Of a DNA stretch of 64,000 bases, positions 54,056 through 64,000 are shown in pieces. The DNA comes from Aquarana catesbeiana (Eukaryota > Chordata > Amphibia > Anura > Ranidae). A program made the position numbers and the translations under genes. Every line of letters starts with the position of its first letter. The first letter of the stretch is position 1. The notes under the pieces are model-generated. The model was not told the DNA's origin. It searched no databases and worked only from the letters and a program-made list of their open reading frames with translations. The stretch lies in assembly GCF_042186555.1 (NCBI RefSeq), contig NC_133330.1, positions 346,347,279 to 346,411,278 on the forward strand, in the 5' to 3' direction.

Positions 54056-55080
54056 TTTGTGTTACCTGAGGTTTTGGTAGCCCTTTAAGTCTGAGCACCG
54101 GGCGGAGCTGGGATGTGAGAAGGTGGAAAGCGCTTACACACCTGTATTCATAAGGCAGGCTGTGCATGTCAATCAGTGGTCTGTCTATAGGGGGCGTGGC
54201 TGATTATTAGCTTTGGTTGGGTGGCTGCATTCATTTTGAGGTTGCTGTCAGTGTGATGCAGTGCACCACAGCCACCACTAGAGACAGACTCCGCCCTGGA
54301 CTCCCTGTGTGCTGCCGTCTTGGTGTTCTGTGGATTCCAGCAAGACCTGTTCCGGAGTTCCCAGCTCCGCCTCTCCCATTGCAGCCTCCACCAAACAAAA
54401 CTTTCTCCCTGTAGGGGTAACTGGCTGAGGCTTGGCTGGAAACTGAAGTTCTCTCTGCTGGAATCCAGAAGCCATGTACTATGCCCACCCATAATCAACG
54501 TATCAGTTTGGGGTTGACTTACCTTTATATTGGACACATGGGGGCCAACTGGTAGCTTATTTCACAGGAAATATGGTTTCTATGGGCAGAATCCCCCCTA
54601 AATGTTGGTGATGGTTTACTCCACTCTAAAAAGAGAAGTAATGGTTCTTTTCAGTGGTGGGAAGTTTGGGAAGAGGCCAGCCATTGTCTCTTTTTTTTGT
54701 AATTTTCTGTATCAGACTTTATTGAACTGATTTACAATGTAACATTGGTGAGTATAAGAATGGGAGGAGCGGCTATTTTACGGAACCCCTTGGCTTCCAT
54801 CAGATACTCAGTCAAGCCTTGTACTGCTCTGCTAATTCCCCTGCAGCCCAGCCCATCAATCACAGTGACTGTTACATCAGGCTGGTTCTTCCATACTCCT
54901 TCAAACATTATTCCAACATCAAGATCCATTCCAGATCCTCCATCTGAGAATAAACATAAAATGCAGACGGGACAGGCTGTAGACTCGCTAAGGAGGGACC
55001 ACAGGGCTCAGCGCCCCACAGGCTGACACTGGTACTGCCTCTGTAGCTAGGGGACAGAATTTAATGTACAGAGGCCATCC
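54056..55080. other. Intergenic sequence
   Basis: No gene is recognised. Opposing short frames around 54169-54537 and 54745-55026 have no known domains. Confidence 0.4.
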
Positions 55081-55084
55081 TGAG

Positions 55085-55940
55085 CTCTGCAACTCCTCTG
55101 CCCTGGCCCTGCCGAGCGCTAGGTCTGCCCTACCCTGGCCCTGCCGAGCGCTAGGTCTGCCCTACCCTGGCCCTGCCGAGCGCTAGGTCTGCCCTACCCT
55201 GGCCCTGCCGAGCGCCAGGTCTGCCCTACCCTGGCCCTGCCGAGCGCCAGGTCTGCCCTACCCTGGCCCTGCCGAGCGCCAGGTCTGCCCTACCCTGGCC
55301 CTGCCGAGCGCCAGGTCTGCCCTACCCTGGCCCTGCCGAGCGCCAGGTCTGCCCTACCCTGGCCCTGCCGAGCGCCAGGTCTGCCCTACCCTGGCCCTGC
55401 CGAGCGCCAGGTCTGCCCTACCCTGGCCCTGCCGAGCGCCAGGTCTGCCCTACCCTGGCCCTGCCGAGCGCCAGGTCTGCCCTATTCAGGCCCTGCTGAG
55501 CGCTAGGTCTGCCCTACCCTGGCCCTGCCGAGCGCCAGGTCTGCCCTACCCTGGCCCTGCCGAGCGCCAGGTCTGCCCTACCCTGGTCCTGCCGAGCGCC
55601 AGGTCTGCCCTACCCTGGCCCTGCCGAGCGCCAGGTCTGCCCTACCCTGGCCCTGCCGAGCGCCAGGTCTGCCCTACCCTGGCCCTGCCGAGCGCCAGGT
55701 CTGCCCTACCCTGGCCCTGCCGAGCGCCAGGTCTGCCCTACCCTGGCCCTGCCGAGCGCTAGGTCTGCCCTATCCTGGCCCTGCTGAGCGTTAGGTCTGC
55801 CCTATCCAGGCCCTGCTGAGCGCTAGGTCTGCCCTATCCCAAACCGGCTGAGCGCTAGGTCTGCCCTATCCCAAACCGGCTGAGCGTTAGGTCTGCCCTA
55901 TCCCGGACATGCTGAGCGTTAGGTCTGCTTTGCCCCGCTG
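55085..55940. repeat. 32-bp minisatellite, subfamily A
   Basis: The unit is gtctgccctaccctggccct followed by gccgagcgccag, 32 bp, about 26 copies. The central copies are identical and those at both edges (gagcgctagg, tatcccaaaccggc) are diverged, the usual sign of homogenisation in the middle. Confidence 0.95.
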
Positions 55941-56760
55941 TGTGCTATGTCTGCCATGCCCCTGTTGAAGCCTGCATCTGTTCTGCCCCAGTCGAGCTTT
56001 GGGTCTCTCCTGCCCCTGTTGAGTGCCAGAGCTTCTCTGCTTTTGCTTCTGTTGAGCTCTGGATCTCTACTTTCCAGCATAGAGGGCTCTGGAGCTCCCC
56101 TACTCTGCCCCTGTGGAACTCCTCTTCCTAGTCTGGCAAGCTTTGGGTCTCCCCTGCCCCTGTCTAGCTCTGGAACTGCCCTGCCCCTGTCAAGCTCTGG
56201 AGCTCCCATGCCCTGCCCCTGTCAAGCTCTGGAGCTCCCCTCCCCTGCCCCTGTCAAGCTCTCAAGCTCCCATGCCCTGCCCCTGTCAAGCTCTGTAGCT
56301 CCCCTGCCTTGCCCCTTTCGAGCTCTGTAGCTCCCCTGCCTTGCCCCTTTCGAGCTCTGTAGCTCCCTTGCCTTGCCCCTTTCGAGCTCTGTAGCTCCCT
56401 TGCCTTGCCCCTTTCGAGCTCAGTAGCTCCCCTGCTTTGCCCCTTTCGAGCTCAGTAGCTCCCCTGCTTTGCCCCTTTCAAGCTCTGTAGCTCCCTTGCC
56501 TTGCCCCTGTCGAGCTCTGTAGCTCCTCTGCCTTGCCCCTGATGAGCTCTGAAGCTCCTCTGCCTTGCCCCTGATGAGCTCTGAAGCTCCTCTGCCTTGC
56601 CCCTGTCGAGCTCTGAAGCTCTTCTGCCTTGTTCCCGTCGAGCTCTGGAGCTCCTCTGCCTTGCCTATGTCAGTCTCTGGAGCTCCTCTTCCCTGCCCCT
56701 GTTGAGCTCTTGACTCCTGTTCTCTGACCCACCAAGCTTTGAATACCCTTTGCCCCACGT
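55941..56760. repeat. 32-bp minisatellite, subfamily B (diverged)
   Basis: Units of gagctctgtagctcccctgc plus cttgcccctttc (32 bp) and looser relatives continue the 32-bp spacing of subfamily A. Variation is high at 55941-56270 and lower at 56290-56600. The frames on both strands (QGQGRGAPE, PLPCQALELPCP) are artefacts. Confidence 0.85.
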
Positions 56761-57200
56761 GGTTCTGGATCTCCTCTGCCCCGCCCCTGCTAAGCGCTGG
56801 ATCTCCTCTGCCCCGCCCCTGCTAAGCGCTGGATCTCCTCTGCCCCGCCCCTGCTAAGCGCTGGATCTCCTCTGCCCCGCCCCTGCTAAGCGCTGGATCT
56901 CCTCTGCCCCGCCCCTGCTAAGCGCTGGATCTCCTCTGCCCCGCCCCTGCTAAGCGCTGGATCTCCTCTGCCCCGCCCCTGCTAAGCGCTGGATCTCCTC
57001 TGCCCCGCCCCTGCTAAGCGCTGGATCTCCTCTGCCCCGCCCCTGCTAAGCGCTGGATCTCCTCTGCCCCGCCCCTGCTAAGCGCTGGATCTCCTCTGCC
57101 CCGCCCCTGCTAAGCGCTGGATCTCCTCTGCCCCGCCCCTGCTAAGCGCTGGATCTCCTCTGCCCCGCCCCTGCTGAGCTCTGGATCGCCTCTGCCCCGC
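56761..57200. repeat. 32-bp minisatellite, subfamily C
   Basis: Thirteen nearly identical copies of gctggatctcctctgccccg plus cccctgctaagc (32 bp). It shares the words ctgcccc and gagc/aagcgct with subfamilies A and B, so the three arrays likely descend from one ancestral unit. Confidence 0.95.
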
Positions 57201-57688
57201 CTTTGCAGAACCCTCTCCCTACTCATCGCTGAAACCGACTGCAATCCAAACTCAGGGAACACAAAAGTGACAACAAAGCATTTATCTACCTGTAAATAGG
57301 ATAATATATATGGATTATGAAATGTAAAGTCCTAATTATTTATGGCGGTTCTGTCCATTTTGGCACAGGGCGGCAGTATACTTACTTGAACACTTTGGCT
57401 CGGGGTGGTGCTTTAAGTGCTTTCTCAGGAGGGGGGAGGAGGGAGACCGTGTTCTGGGAATCGTGTGGCGTGCAATGTGGCTTTGCTTAAGGGAGCCCCC
57501 CGCCTACTCGTACGCAAAGACTGTGCCAAGCTTCCGAAGTCACCCGGACTGTGCGTTCTCATATGTTCCGTCTCAAAGTGGATATTGCAATAAACAGTGG
57601 TGGGGGATAAGCCACGCCTTCACAAACCGCTCCTGACAATGTTCTAAGAATCAGTAAAAAAAAAAAAAAATGCAATTTATGATTCCAC
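57201..57688. other. Intergenic sequence
   Basis: No gene or repeat terminus is recognised. A poly-A run near 57656-57670 precedes the next MITE. Confidence 0.4.
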
Positions 57689-57692
57689 TTAA

Positions 57693-58030
57693 AGGGGAAC
57701 TCCAGGGTAAAATGACCTAGAATTTTGCATACCTTCAGGTGTGCTTGCTGTGCTTTTTGTATTGTAAACTGCAGTACTACCTGCAGACTGAAGGCTACAG
57801 TTTACCAACGGACTCCCCACAGCCAATGGAAGGTGTGGGCGGGCTCACTGGTAGACCCGATTCCATTCTGTGTAATGGCTACTATGTTGCCTGGAAAGTG
57901 GTAAGCTGTCAGAGATTGACCTGATTTCTCTGCCCAAAATTATTCCCCAAAATATCTGTTCTCCAAACTGGAAGCAGCTTTTTCCCCTCATGCATATTTC
58001 TAAATGTTATGCATTGTCCGGAGTTCTCCT
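57693..58030. mobile_element. TTAA-flanked MITE, 338 bp
   Basis: TTAA at 57689-57692 and 58031-58034 encloses AGGGGAACTCCAGGG and CCGGAGTTCTCCT, imperfect inverted repeats. It is similar in design to the elements at 21345 and 27906. Confidence 0.7.
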
Positions 58031-58660
58031 TTAAGGATTTGGGGGGAGCTCTAACTGGGGTCTGTGTATTTATGGGGGTGGGGGGGTCACACAATGGGAT
58101 CAAGAAAGACTGTGAGGTGTGTAGCAATAATAAACGTGGTGTTGCGGGGGGGGGGGGGCTGCCCCAAAAAAAAAAAAGGAACAACATCCTGTGAACTCTC
58201 CCTCACACCAATTTCCTCTTTTTATTCCTTAATTTATTTTTCCCGCCTCGTGTTACCTGTGAATCACCCTGATCACACATTTATATTTTGGTGCGCGTCA
58301 GACTGCCCCCGCGGTGTATGGGGGGCGGGGGTGAATTCCCACTGACCGCGACCAAATGCCCTTCATTCTTCCCTCAGTATTCCTCGCCACAGACGTATCT
58401 TTGGTCTTATTTTTACCAGTTTTGATTTGTATGCTTTTTTTTTTTTTCTTTTGTTATATTTGTGCAACCTTTTAATGTTTGTTAATATTAATAAGAAAAT
58501 GAACCCTATTTATGTATTGCTGAAACCATTTTATATGAATTGTGTTGAAAATTTCAGTGCTTTTTTTATGAATAAATTGTGGATCACAGAAAATAATTTT
58601 GACCCCGTGTGTGATTAGCGGTATATGCCGTGTTTATAATATATACCTTTATAATTAATA
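58031..58660. other. Intergenic sequence with a possible distal poly(A) site
   Basis: The stretch 58380-58600 is AT-rich and looks like a terminal 3' UTR. It has tattttt and tatttatgta words and an AATAAA at about 58572-58577 followed by a T/G-rich segment. It could be the distal end of the ZSWIM4-type transcript or of another gene. Nothing coding is seen upstream of it on this strand within reach. Confidence 0.3.
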
Positions 58661-58663
58661 TAC

Positions 58664-58802
58664 AACCCCAATGCCAAAAAAGTTGGAGCCCTTTGTAAAA
58701 TCTACATAAAAACTGAATTCAATGATTCGCAAATCTCCTAAATCCGGATTTTTTTCACCATAGAAAACCTATCAAATGTATAAACAGAGAAAATTCACCA
58801 TT
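58664..58802. mobile_element. Terminal fragment of a Tc1/mariner-like element
   Basis: acaaccccaatgccaaaaaa begins here and again at 60158, followed in both by gttgg.gccc, a cctacataaaaac-like block and gcaaatctcctaaa. The fragment is cut by the TTAA-type element that starts at 58807. Confidence 0.75.
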
Positions 58803-58806
58803 TTAA

Positions 58807-59740
58807 CCACTTCAGCCCCGGACCATTTGGCTGGCCAAAGACCAGAGCACTTTTAGCGATTCGGCACTGCGCCACTTTAACTGACAATTGCGCGGTCGTG
58901 CGACGTGGCTCCCAAACAAAATTGACGTCCTTTTTTTCTCACAAATAGAGCTTTCTTTTGCTGGTATTTGATCACCTCTGCGGTTTTTATTTTTTGCACT
59001 ATAAACAAAAAAAGAGCGACAATTTTGAAAAAAAAGCAATATTTTTTACTTTTTGCTATAATAAATATCCCCCAAAAAAATATTAAAAAAAATTTTTCCT
59101 CAGTTTAGGCCGATACGTATTCTACATATTTTTGGTAAAAAAAAATCGCAATAAGAGTTTATTGATTGGTTTGCGCAAAAGTTATAGCGTCTACAAAATA
59201 GGGGATAGTTTTATGGCATTTTCATGAATAATTTTTTTTTTTTACTAGTAATGGCGGTGATGGCGATTTTTATCGTGACTGCAACATTATGGCGGACAGA
59301 TCGGACACGTTTGGCGTTATTTTGGGACCATTCACATTTATACAGCGATCAGTGCGATTAAAAATGCACTGATTACTGTGTAAATGTGACTGGCAGTGAA
59401 GGGGTTAACCACTAGGGGGCACCGAAGGGGTTAAGTGTGTCCTAGGGATGTGTTCTAACTGTGGGGGGAGGGGCTAATACTGACATGACAGCAATCACTG
59501 CTCCCGATGACAGGGAGCAGTAGATCTCTGTCATGTCACAAGGCAGAACAGGGAAATGCCTTGTCTACATAGGTATCTCCCCGTTCTGCGGCTCCGTGAC
59601 ACGATCGCGGGACATCGAGTCCGAGGGACCCGCAGGCACGATCACGGAGAGTGCGCCGCACGGCTTCTTAAAGGGGATGTACAGGTACACCCATTTGCCC
59701 ATCACTGCCATTGTGCCAACGCGCAGCGCTCGGCAAGTGG
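58807..59740. mobile_element. TTAA-type frog repeat, about 930 bp
   Basis: It starts after TTAA at 58803-58806 with CCACTTCAGCCCCGGACC and ends cgctcggcaagtggg, inverted to the start over a few bases. The right flank reads gtaa, so the duplication is imperfect. It is the most complete copy of the family also found at 19640-20340. It contains hairpins such as gatcgcgggacatcgagtcc.. and a ggggttaaccactagggg palindrome. No coding frame. Confidence 0.6.
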
Positions 59741-59767
59741 GTAAATACCTTTTATAATTAGTATAGG

Positions 59768-60155
59768 ATGGCACAGTGGTGTAGTGGGCGGCACAGTGGT
59801 GTAGTGGGCGGCACAGTGGTGTAGTGGGCGGCACAGTGGTCTAGTGAGTTTCACTCTCGCCTAGCAGTAAGAAGGGTCGCTGGTTCGAATCCCGACCACG
59901 ACACTACCTGCCTGGAGTTTGCATGTTCTCCCTGTGTTGGGTTTCCTCCGGGTACTCCGGTTTCCTCCCACACTACAAAGACATGCTGGGAGGTTAATTG
60001 GATCCTGTCTAAATTGTCCCTAGTATGTATGAATGTGAGTTGGGGACCTTAGAGTGTAAACTCCTTGAGGGTAGGGACTGATGTGAATGTACAATGTATA
60101 TGTAAAGCGCTGCGTAAATTGATGGCGCTATATAAGTACCTGAAATAAATAATAA
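59768..60155 (+). mobile_element. V-SINE-like tRNA-derived SINE with a multiplied 5' head
   Basis: The body has a tRNA-like head with an RNA polymerase III B box, ggttcgaatcc, at 59882-59892. It has a core resembling vertebrate V-SINEs (ggagtttgcatgttctccct, tttcctccgggtactccgg, tttcctcccacactacaaag) and a LINE-type tail ending in aaataaataataaaat. The first 20 bp of the head (gcacagtggtgtagtgggcg) are repeated at 59771, 59791, 59811 and 59831, an exact 20-bp period. Confidence 0.9.
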
Positions 60156-60409
60156 AATATACAACCCCAATGCCAAAAAAGTTGGGGCCCCTTTGTAAAA
60201 CCTACATAAAAACAGAATTCAATGATCTGCAAATCTCCTAAACCCGTTTTTTTTTTACCATTGATAGGTTTTCTAATGTATAAACTGAGAAAATTGACCA
60301 TTTAAAAAAAAAAAAAAAAAAGCTGATTGTGAAATTGAACAGCAACGTGTCTCAAAAAAGTTGGGGTGAGGCCGTATTTGGCACGGTGTAGCATCCCCTC
60401 TTCTTTTAA

Positions 60410-60600
60410 CAACACTCTGTAAACGTCTGGGAACTGAGGAGACCGTTTGCTGGTGTTTTGGAAGAGGAATGTTGTCCCATTCTTGCCTGATATAGAAATC
60501 CAACTGCTCAGAAGTCCTGGATCTTCTTTGTTGTATTTTGTGCTTCGAGATGCACCAAATATTTTCAGGTGGTGAAAGGTCTGGACTGCAGAAGGTCACA
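60410..60600 (-). pseudogene. Tc1/mariner-like transposase C-terminal fragment
   Basis: On the minus strand the frame reads FCSPDLSPPENIWCISKHKI and ends with SVVKRRGDATP, followed by a stretch corresponding to the 3' end of the element. It matches the plus-strand copy near 61680 in content, which shows that the element end has been duplicated and inverted. Confidence 0.75.
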
Positions 60601-60979
60601 TTTTGATTCGTCTGACTACAGAACAGTTTTCCACTTTACAACAGACCATTTTTAATGCTCTTTGGCCCAGAGGAGACGGTAGCGTTTCTGGATCATGTTC
60701 AGATTTGGCTGAGAAAATGGACCATTTAAAAAAAAAGTTATAGGGCAACAAAAAGTCGGCAAAGGAAGAGCTGGAAGAACATTTTGCAGCAAATTAGGGC
60801 AATTGGCAACAGATCAGTCACATAATTGGGTATAAAAACAACATCTTAGAGAGTCGGAGTGTCTCAGAACTAAAGATGGGCAGAGCTTCACCAATCTGTA
60901 AAAAATGCGTCTAAAATAGTCAATTTCAGAATAATGCTCCTCAACGTGACGTTGCAAAAACAAATAATCTACAGTACAT

Positions 60980-61760
60980 AATATCAAAAGATTCTGAGAA
61001 TCCGGAGAAATCTGTGTGAAGAGACAAGGCTGAAACACAACATTGGATGGCGGTGATCTTCGGCCCTCAGGCGGCACTGCAGTGTGTGATGGACATCACT
61101 GCATAGGCTCTGGAATACTTCCACAAATCGCTGTGAACACAGCTCACCGTGCCACCCAAAAACGCAAGGTAAAGCATGGAAAGAAGAAGCCATATCTGAA
61201 CATGATCCAGAGACGCCACCGTCTTTGCTGGGCCAAACCTCATTATAAATGGTCTGTTGCAAAGTGGAAAATTGTTCTCTGTGCCAAACCTCATTATAAA
61301 TGGTCTGTTTCAAAGTGTAAAACATTTCTGTGGTCAGACAAATCAAAATCTGACCACCTTTGTCAACCATGGGCGCCTGCGTCCACCAGACTAGAGGAGA
61401 GGAACCTTCCGGCTTGTTATCAGCGCTCAGTTCAGAAGCCGGTATCTCTGATGGTATAAGGAGGGAGGGCATTAGTGTGTACAGAGTGGCCAGCTTGTAC
61501 ATCTAGAAAGGCACCATCAATGCTAACAGACCTCTCCAGCATATCCTCCCGTTCAGATGACATCTGTCTCAGGAAAGGTCTTGTAGATCTCATCAGGACA
61601 ATGCTAAGCCCCATAGTGCATCTATGACACTAGCATGGCTTCCTAGCAGAGGAGTCCGGGGGCTTAACTGGCCGGCCTTCAGTCCAGACCTTTCACCAAC
61701 TGAAAATATTTGGCACATCTTGAAACTAAAAATAGGTAAGAATGAGACATTTCTCTCCTA
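60980..61760 (+). pseudogene. Tc1/mariner-like transposase remnant, heavily mutated
   Basis: Readable islands in several frames include KKKPYLNMIQRRHRLCWAKP (near 61180-61240), LWSDKSKSD near 61331 (first Asp region), and WPAFSPDLSPTENIW near 61667-61706. The middle Asp region is not clear. Numerous stops and frame changes, plus the 44-bp duplication at 61233-61320, make it non-functional. Confidence 0.7.
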
Positions 61761-62049
61761 AAACTCCAGCAACCGGTCTCCGTACCCAAATGTTTTCAGA
61801 CTGAGAGGGGAGCCCACACCGTACTAAACATGGCCCCACTTTTTGAGACATGTTGCTGCCATCAATTTAAAAATTTCCCGTTTTTTTTTTTTTTTCAAAT
61901 GGTCCATTTTCTCAGTTTAAACATTTGATGTTTTCTATTTTCTTTTGTGAAAACATTCCGGTTTTATGAGATTTACAAATCATTGCATTCTGTTTTTATA
62001 TAGATTTTACGGTATAAAGTACTTACAGTATCTCACAAAATTATCCTCA

Positions 62050-63755
62050 GTTTAGGACATCCTCATCACTAAAGGGGTCCAACCCGCTACTAGCAAGGGG
62101 GACCTAATAAAGGGGGTCCAACCTGCGTCCAACCTGCTACTAGCAAGGGGGACCTAATAAAGGGGGTCCAACCTGCGTCCAACCTGCTACTAGCAAGGGG
62201 GACCTAATAAAGGGGGTCCAACCCGCTACTGGCAAGGGGGACCTAATAAAGGGGGTCCAACCCGCTACTGGCAAGGGGGACCTAATAAAGGGGGTCCAAC
62301 CTGCGTCCAACCTGCTACTAGCAAGGGGGACCTAATAAAGGGGGTCCAACCCGCTACTAGCAAGGGGGACCTAATAAAGGGGGTCCAACCCGCTACTAGC
62401 AAGGGGGACCTAATAAAGGGGGTCCAACCCGCTACTGGCAAGGGGGACCTAATAAAGGGGGTCCAACCCGCTACTGGCAAGGGGGACCTAATAAAGGGGG
62501 TCCAACCCGCTACTGGCAAGGGGGACCTAATAAAGGGGGTCCAACCCGGTACTGGCAAGGGGGACCTAATAAAGGGGGTCCAACCCACTACTAGCAAGGG
62601 GGACTTAATAAAGGGGGTCCAACCTGTGTCCAACCCGCTACTAGCAAGGAGGACCTAATAAAGGGGGTCCAACCCGGTACTGGCAAGGGGGACCTAATAA
62701 AGGGGGTCCAACCCACTACTAGCAAGGGGGACTTAATAAAGGGGGTCCAACCTGCGTCCAACCTGCTACTAGCAAGGGGGACCTAAAAAAGGAGGTCCAA
62801 CCCGCTACTACCAAGGGGGACCTAATAAAGGGGGTCCAACCTGCTACTAGCATGGGGGGTCTAATAAAGGGGGTCCAACCCGCTGCTAGCTAGGAGGACC
62901 TAATAAAGGGGGTCCAACCTGCTTCTAGCAAGGGGGACCTAATAAAGGGGGTCCAACCTTCTACTAGCAAGGGGGACCTAATAAAGGGGGTCCAACCTGC
63001 TACTAGCAAGGGGGGTCTAATAAAGGGGGTCCAACCCGCTACTAGCAAGGGGGTCCAACCTGCTACTAGTTAGGAGGACCTAGTAAAGGGGGTCCAACCT
63101 GCGTCCAACCTGCTACTAGCAAGGGGGACCTAATAAAGGTGGTCCAACCCGCTACTAGCAAGGGGGACCTAAAAAAGGAGGTCCAACCCGCTACTAGCAA
63201 GGGGGGCCTAATAAAGGGGGTCCAACCCGCTTCTAGCAAGGGGGGCCTAATAAAGGGGGACTAACCCGCTACTATCTAGGAGGACCTAATAAAGGGGGTC
63301 CAACCTGCGTCCAACCTGCTACTAGCAAGGGGGACCTAATAAAGGGGGTCCAACCTGCTACTAGCAAGGGGGACCTAATAAAGGGGGTCCAACCTGCTAC
63401 TAGCAAGGGGGGCCTAATAAAGGGGGTCCAACCCGCTACTAGCAAGAGGGACCTAATAAAGGGGATCCAACCCGCTACTAGCAAGGGGGACCTAATAAAG
63501 GGGGTCCAACCTGCTACTTGCAAGGGGGACCTAATAAAGGGGGTCCAACCCGCTACTAGCAAGGGGGGGCCTAATAAAGGGGGTCCAACTTGCTATTAGC
63601 AAGGGGGACCTAATAAAGGGGGTCCAACCTGCTACTAGCTAGGAGGACCTAATCAAGGGGGACTAATAAAGGGGGTCCAACCTGCTATTAGCAAGGGGGG
63701 CCTAATAAAGGGGGTCCAACCCACTACTAGCAAGGGGGACCTAATAAAGTGGCCG
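62050..63755. repeat. 39-bp minisatellite, about 43 copies
   Basis: The unit is gctactagcaagggggacct then aataaagggggtccaaccc, 39 bp. A variant adds gcgtccaacct in some copies, and others use tgctact, ggtactgg or tagctaggag. The minus strand stays open in units of 13 codons (AGWTPFIRSPLLV). This is an artefact of the 39-bp length. Confidence 0.95.
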
Positions 63756-64000
63756 GTGAGTGTAATAATTACAATAACAGAACAAATTATCAGTCCAGGA
63801 TGAATGAAGTTGCTACCAGCCGAGCTTCTCATAAATTGATAATATTAATAAAACATTGCCAGCCTAAAACTTACCAGCCTTCAAGAAGTTATACGTTCCA
63901 TTCCCAAAAACATTCTTATTGTCCCTCCACTTCATATCGAGCAAATTATTACACTGCAAGCAGGCTCTCTCCCCCAGCCTAAGACGGGAATCTACAAGCC
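63756..64000. other. Right edge of the window, nothing recognised
   Basis: AT-rich unique-looking sequence with a short open frame at 63749-63982 that has no recognisable domain. Confidence 0.4.

Larger units (their letters stand above)
60156..62030. mobile_element. Tc1/mariner-superfamily element, rearranged as an inverted pair
   Basis: The left part (60156-60600) reads on the minus strand and contains SPDLSPPENIW and SSVPRRLQSVVKRRGDATP. The right part (about 60720-62030) reads on the plus strand and contains WPAFSPDLSPTENIWHI near 61667-61718 plus upstream decayed transposase. Both carry the SPDLxPxENxW signature. The ends acaaccccaatgccaaaaaa (60158) and tgcattctgtttttatatag (61983) are inverse in style. 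Frames are broken throughout, and a 44-bp internal duplication (ccaaacctcattataaatgg at 61233 and 61284) is present. Confidence 0.75.

Noticed and set aside
59827..59900. Functional tRNA gene
   Set aside because: A B box is present, but the sequence continues into a SINE core and tail and the cloverleaf is not maintained.

Overview
The window is vertebrate nuclear DNA and most likely amphibian, probably a frog. The reasons are split coding exons with GT..AG introns, a Tc1-type transposon, a DIRS-type tyrosine-recombinase retrotransposon, a tRNA-headed SINE with a V-SINE-like core, many TTAA-flanked and hAT-type MITEs, and a very heavy load of minisatellites. No bacterial operon, tRNA gene, rRNA gene or CRISPR array is present. 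The organism call is inference from repeat content, not from a diagnostic gene.

One host gene runs left to right on the plus strand: a SWIM-zinc-finger protein of the ZSWIM4/5/6 family, best matched to ZSWIM4. Six exons are visible (19276-19632, 21173-21321, 23961-24111, 31778-31951, 36367-36448, 47793-48655). Splice phases agree wherever adjacent exons can be compared. The first exons lie upstream of the window. A block of middle exons between 31951 and 36367 is missing and probably falls in the 500-N gap at 35804-36303. The gene ends with a TGA at 48653-48655 and an ATTAAA signal near 49140. Everything else is intron or intergenic repeat.

Region by region. 1-19 kb, upstream or first introns: a triplicated Tc1/mariner transposase fragment, two hAT-type MITEs, a foldback element with a hammerhead-like core (9.3-10.3 kb), and minisatellites with units of 26, 18, 5, 28, 33 and 45 bp. 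19-36 kb, gene body: four exons, TTAA-type elements, an inverted-arm element with a minisatellite in its loop, a palindromic 33-bp array, a near-complete but broken Tc1 transposon, a GA-rich tract and the gap. 36.5-47.8 kb, last intron: a 3.8-kb satellite whose unit switches between 31, 34 and 36 bp, a long-armed MITE, and a decayed DIRS-like element (41.5-47.25 kb). 47.8-64 kb: last exon, 3' UTR, several foldback elements carrying hammerhead-like cores (including nine cores at an exact 59-bp period at 53.47-53.97 kb), a hAT-type MITE nested in one of them, 32-bp and 39-bp arrays, a SINE and a rearranged Tc1/mariner element.

By my coordinates tandem arrays cover roughly 18-19 kb of the 64 kb. 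Several sit inside transposon loops, so the window may show minisatellites arising from transposable elements. I do not see an undescribed gene system. The most unusual material is the set of hammerhead-like foldback elements, the 59-bp core array and the TE-embedded minisatellites. The very long open frames over tandem arrays are artefacts of repeat units that lack stop codons.
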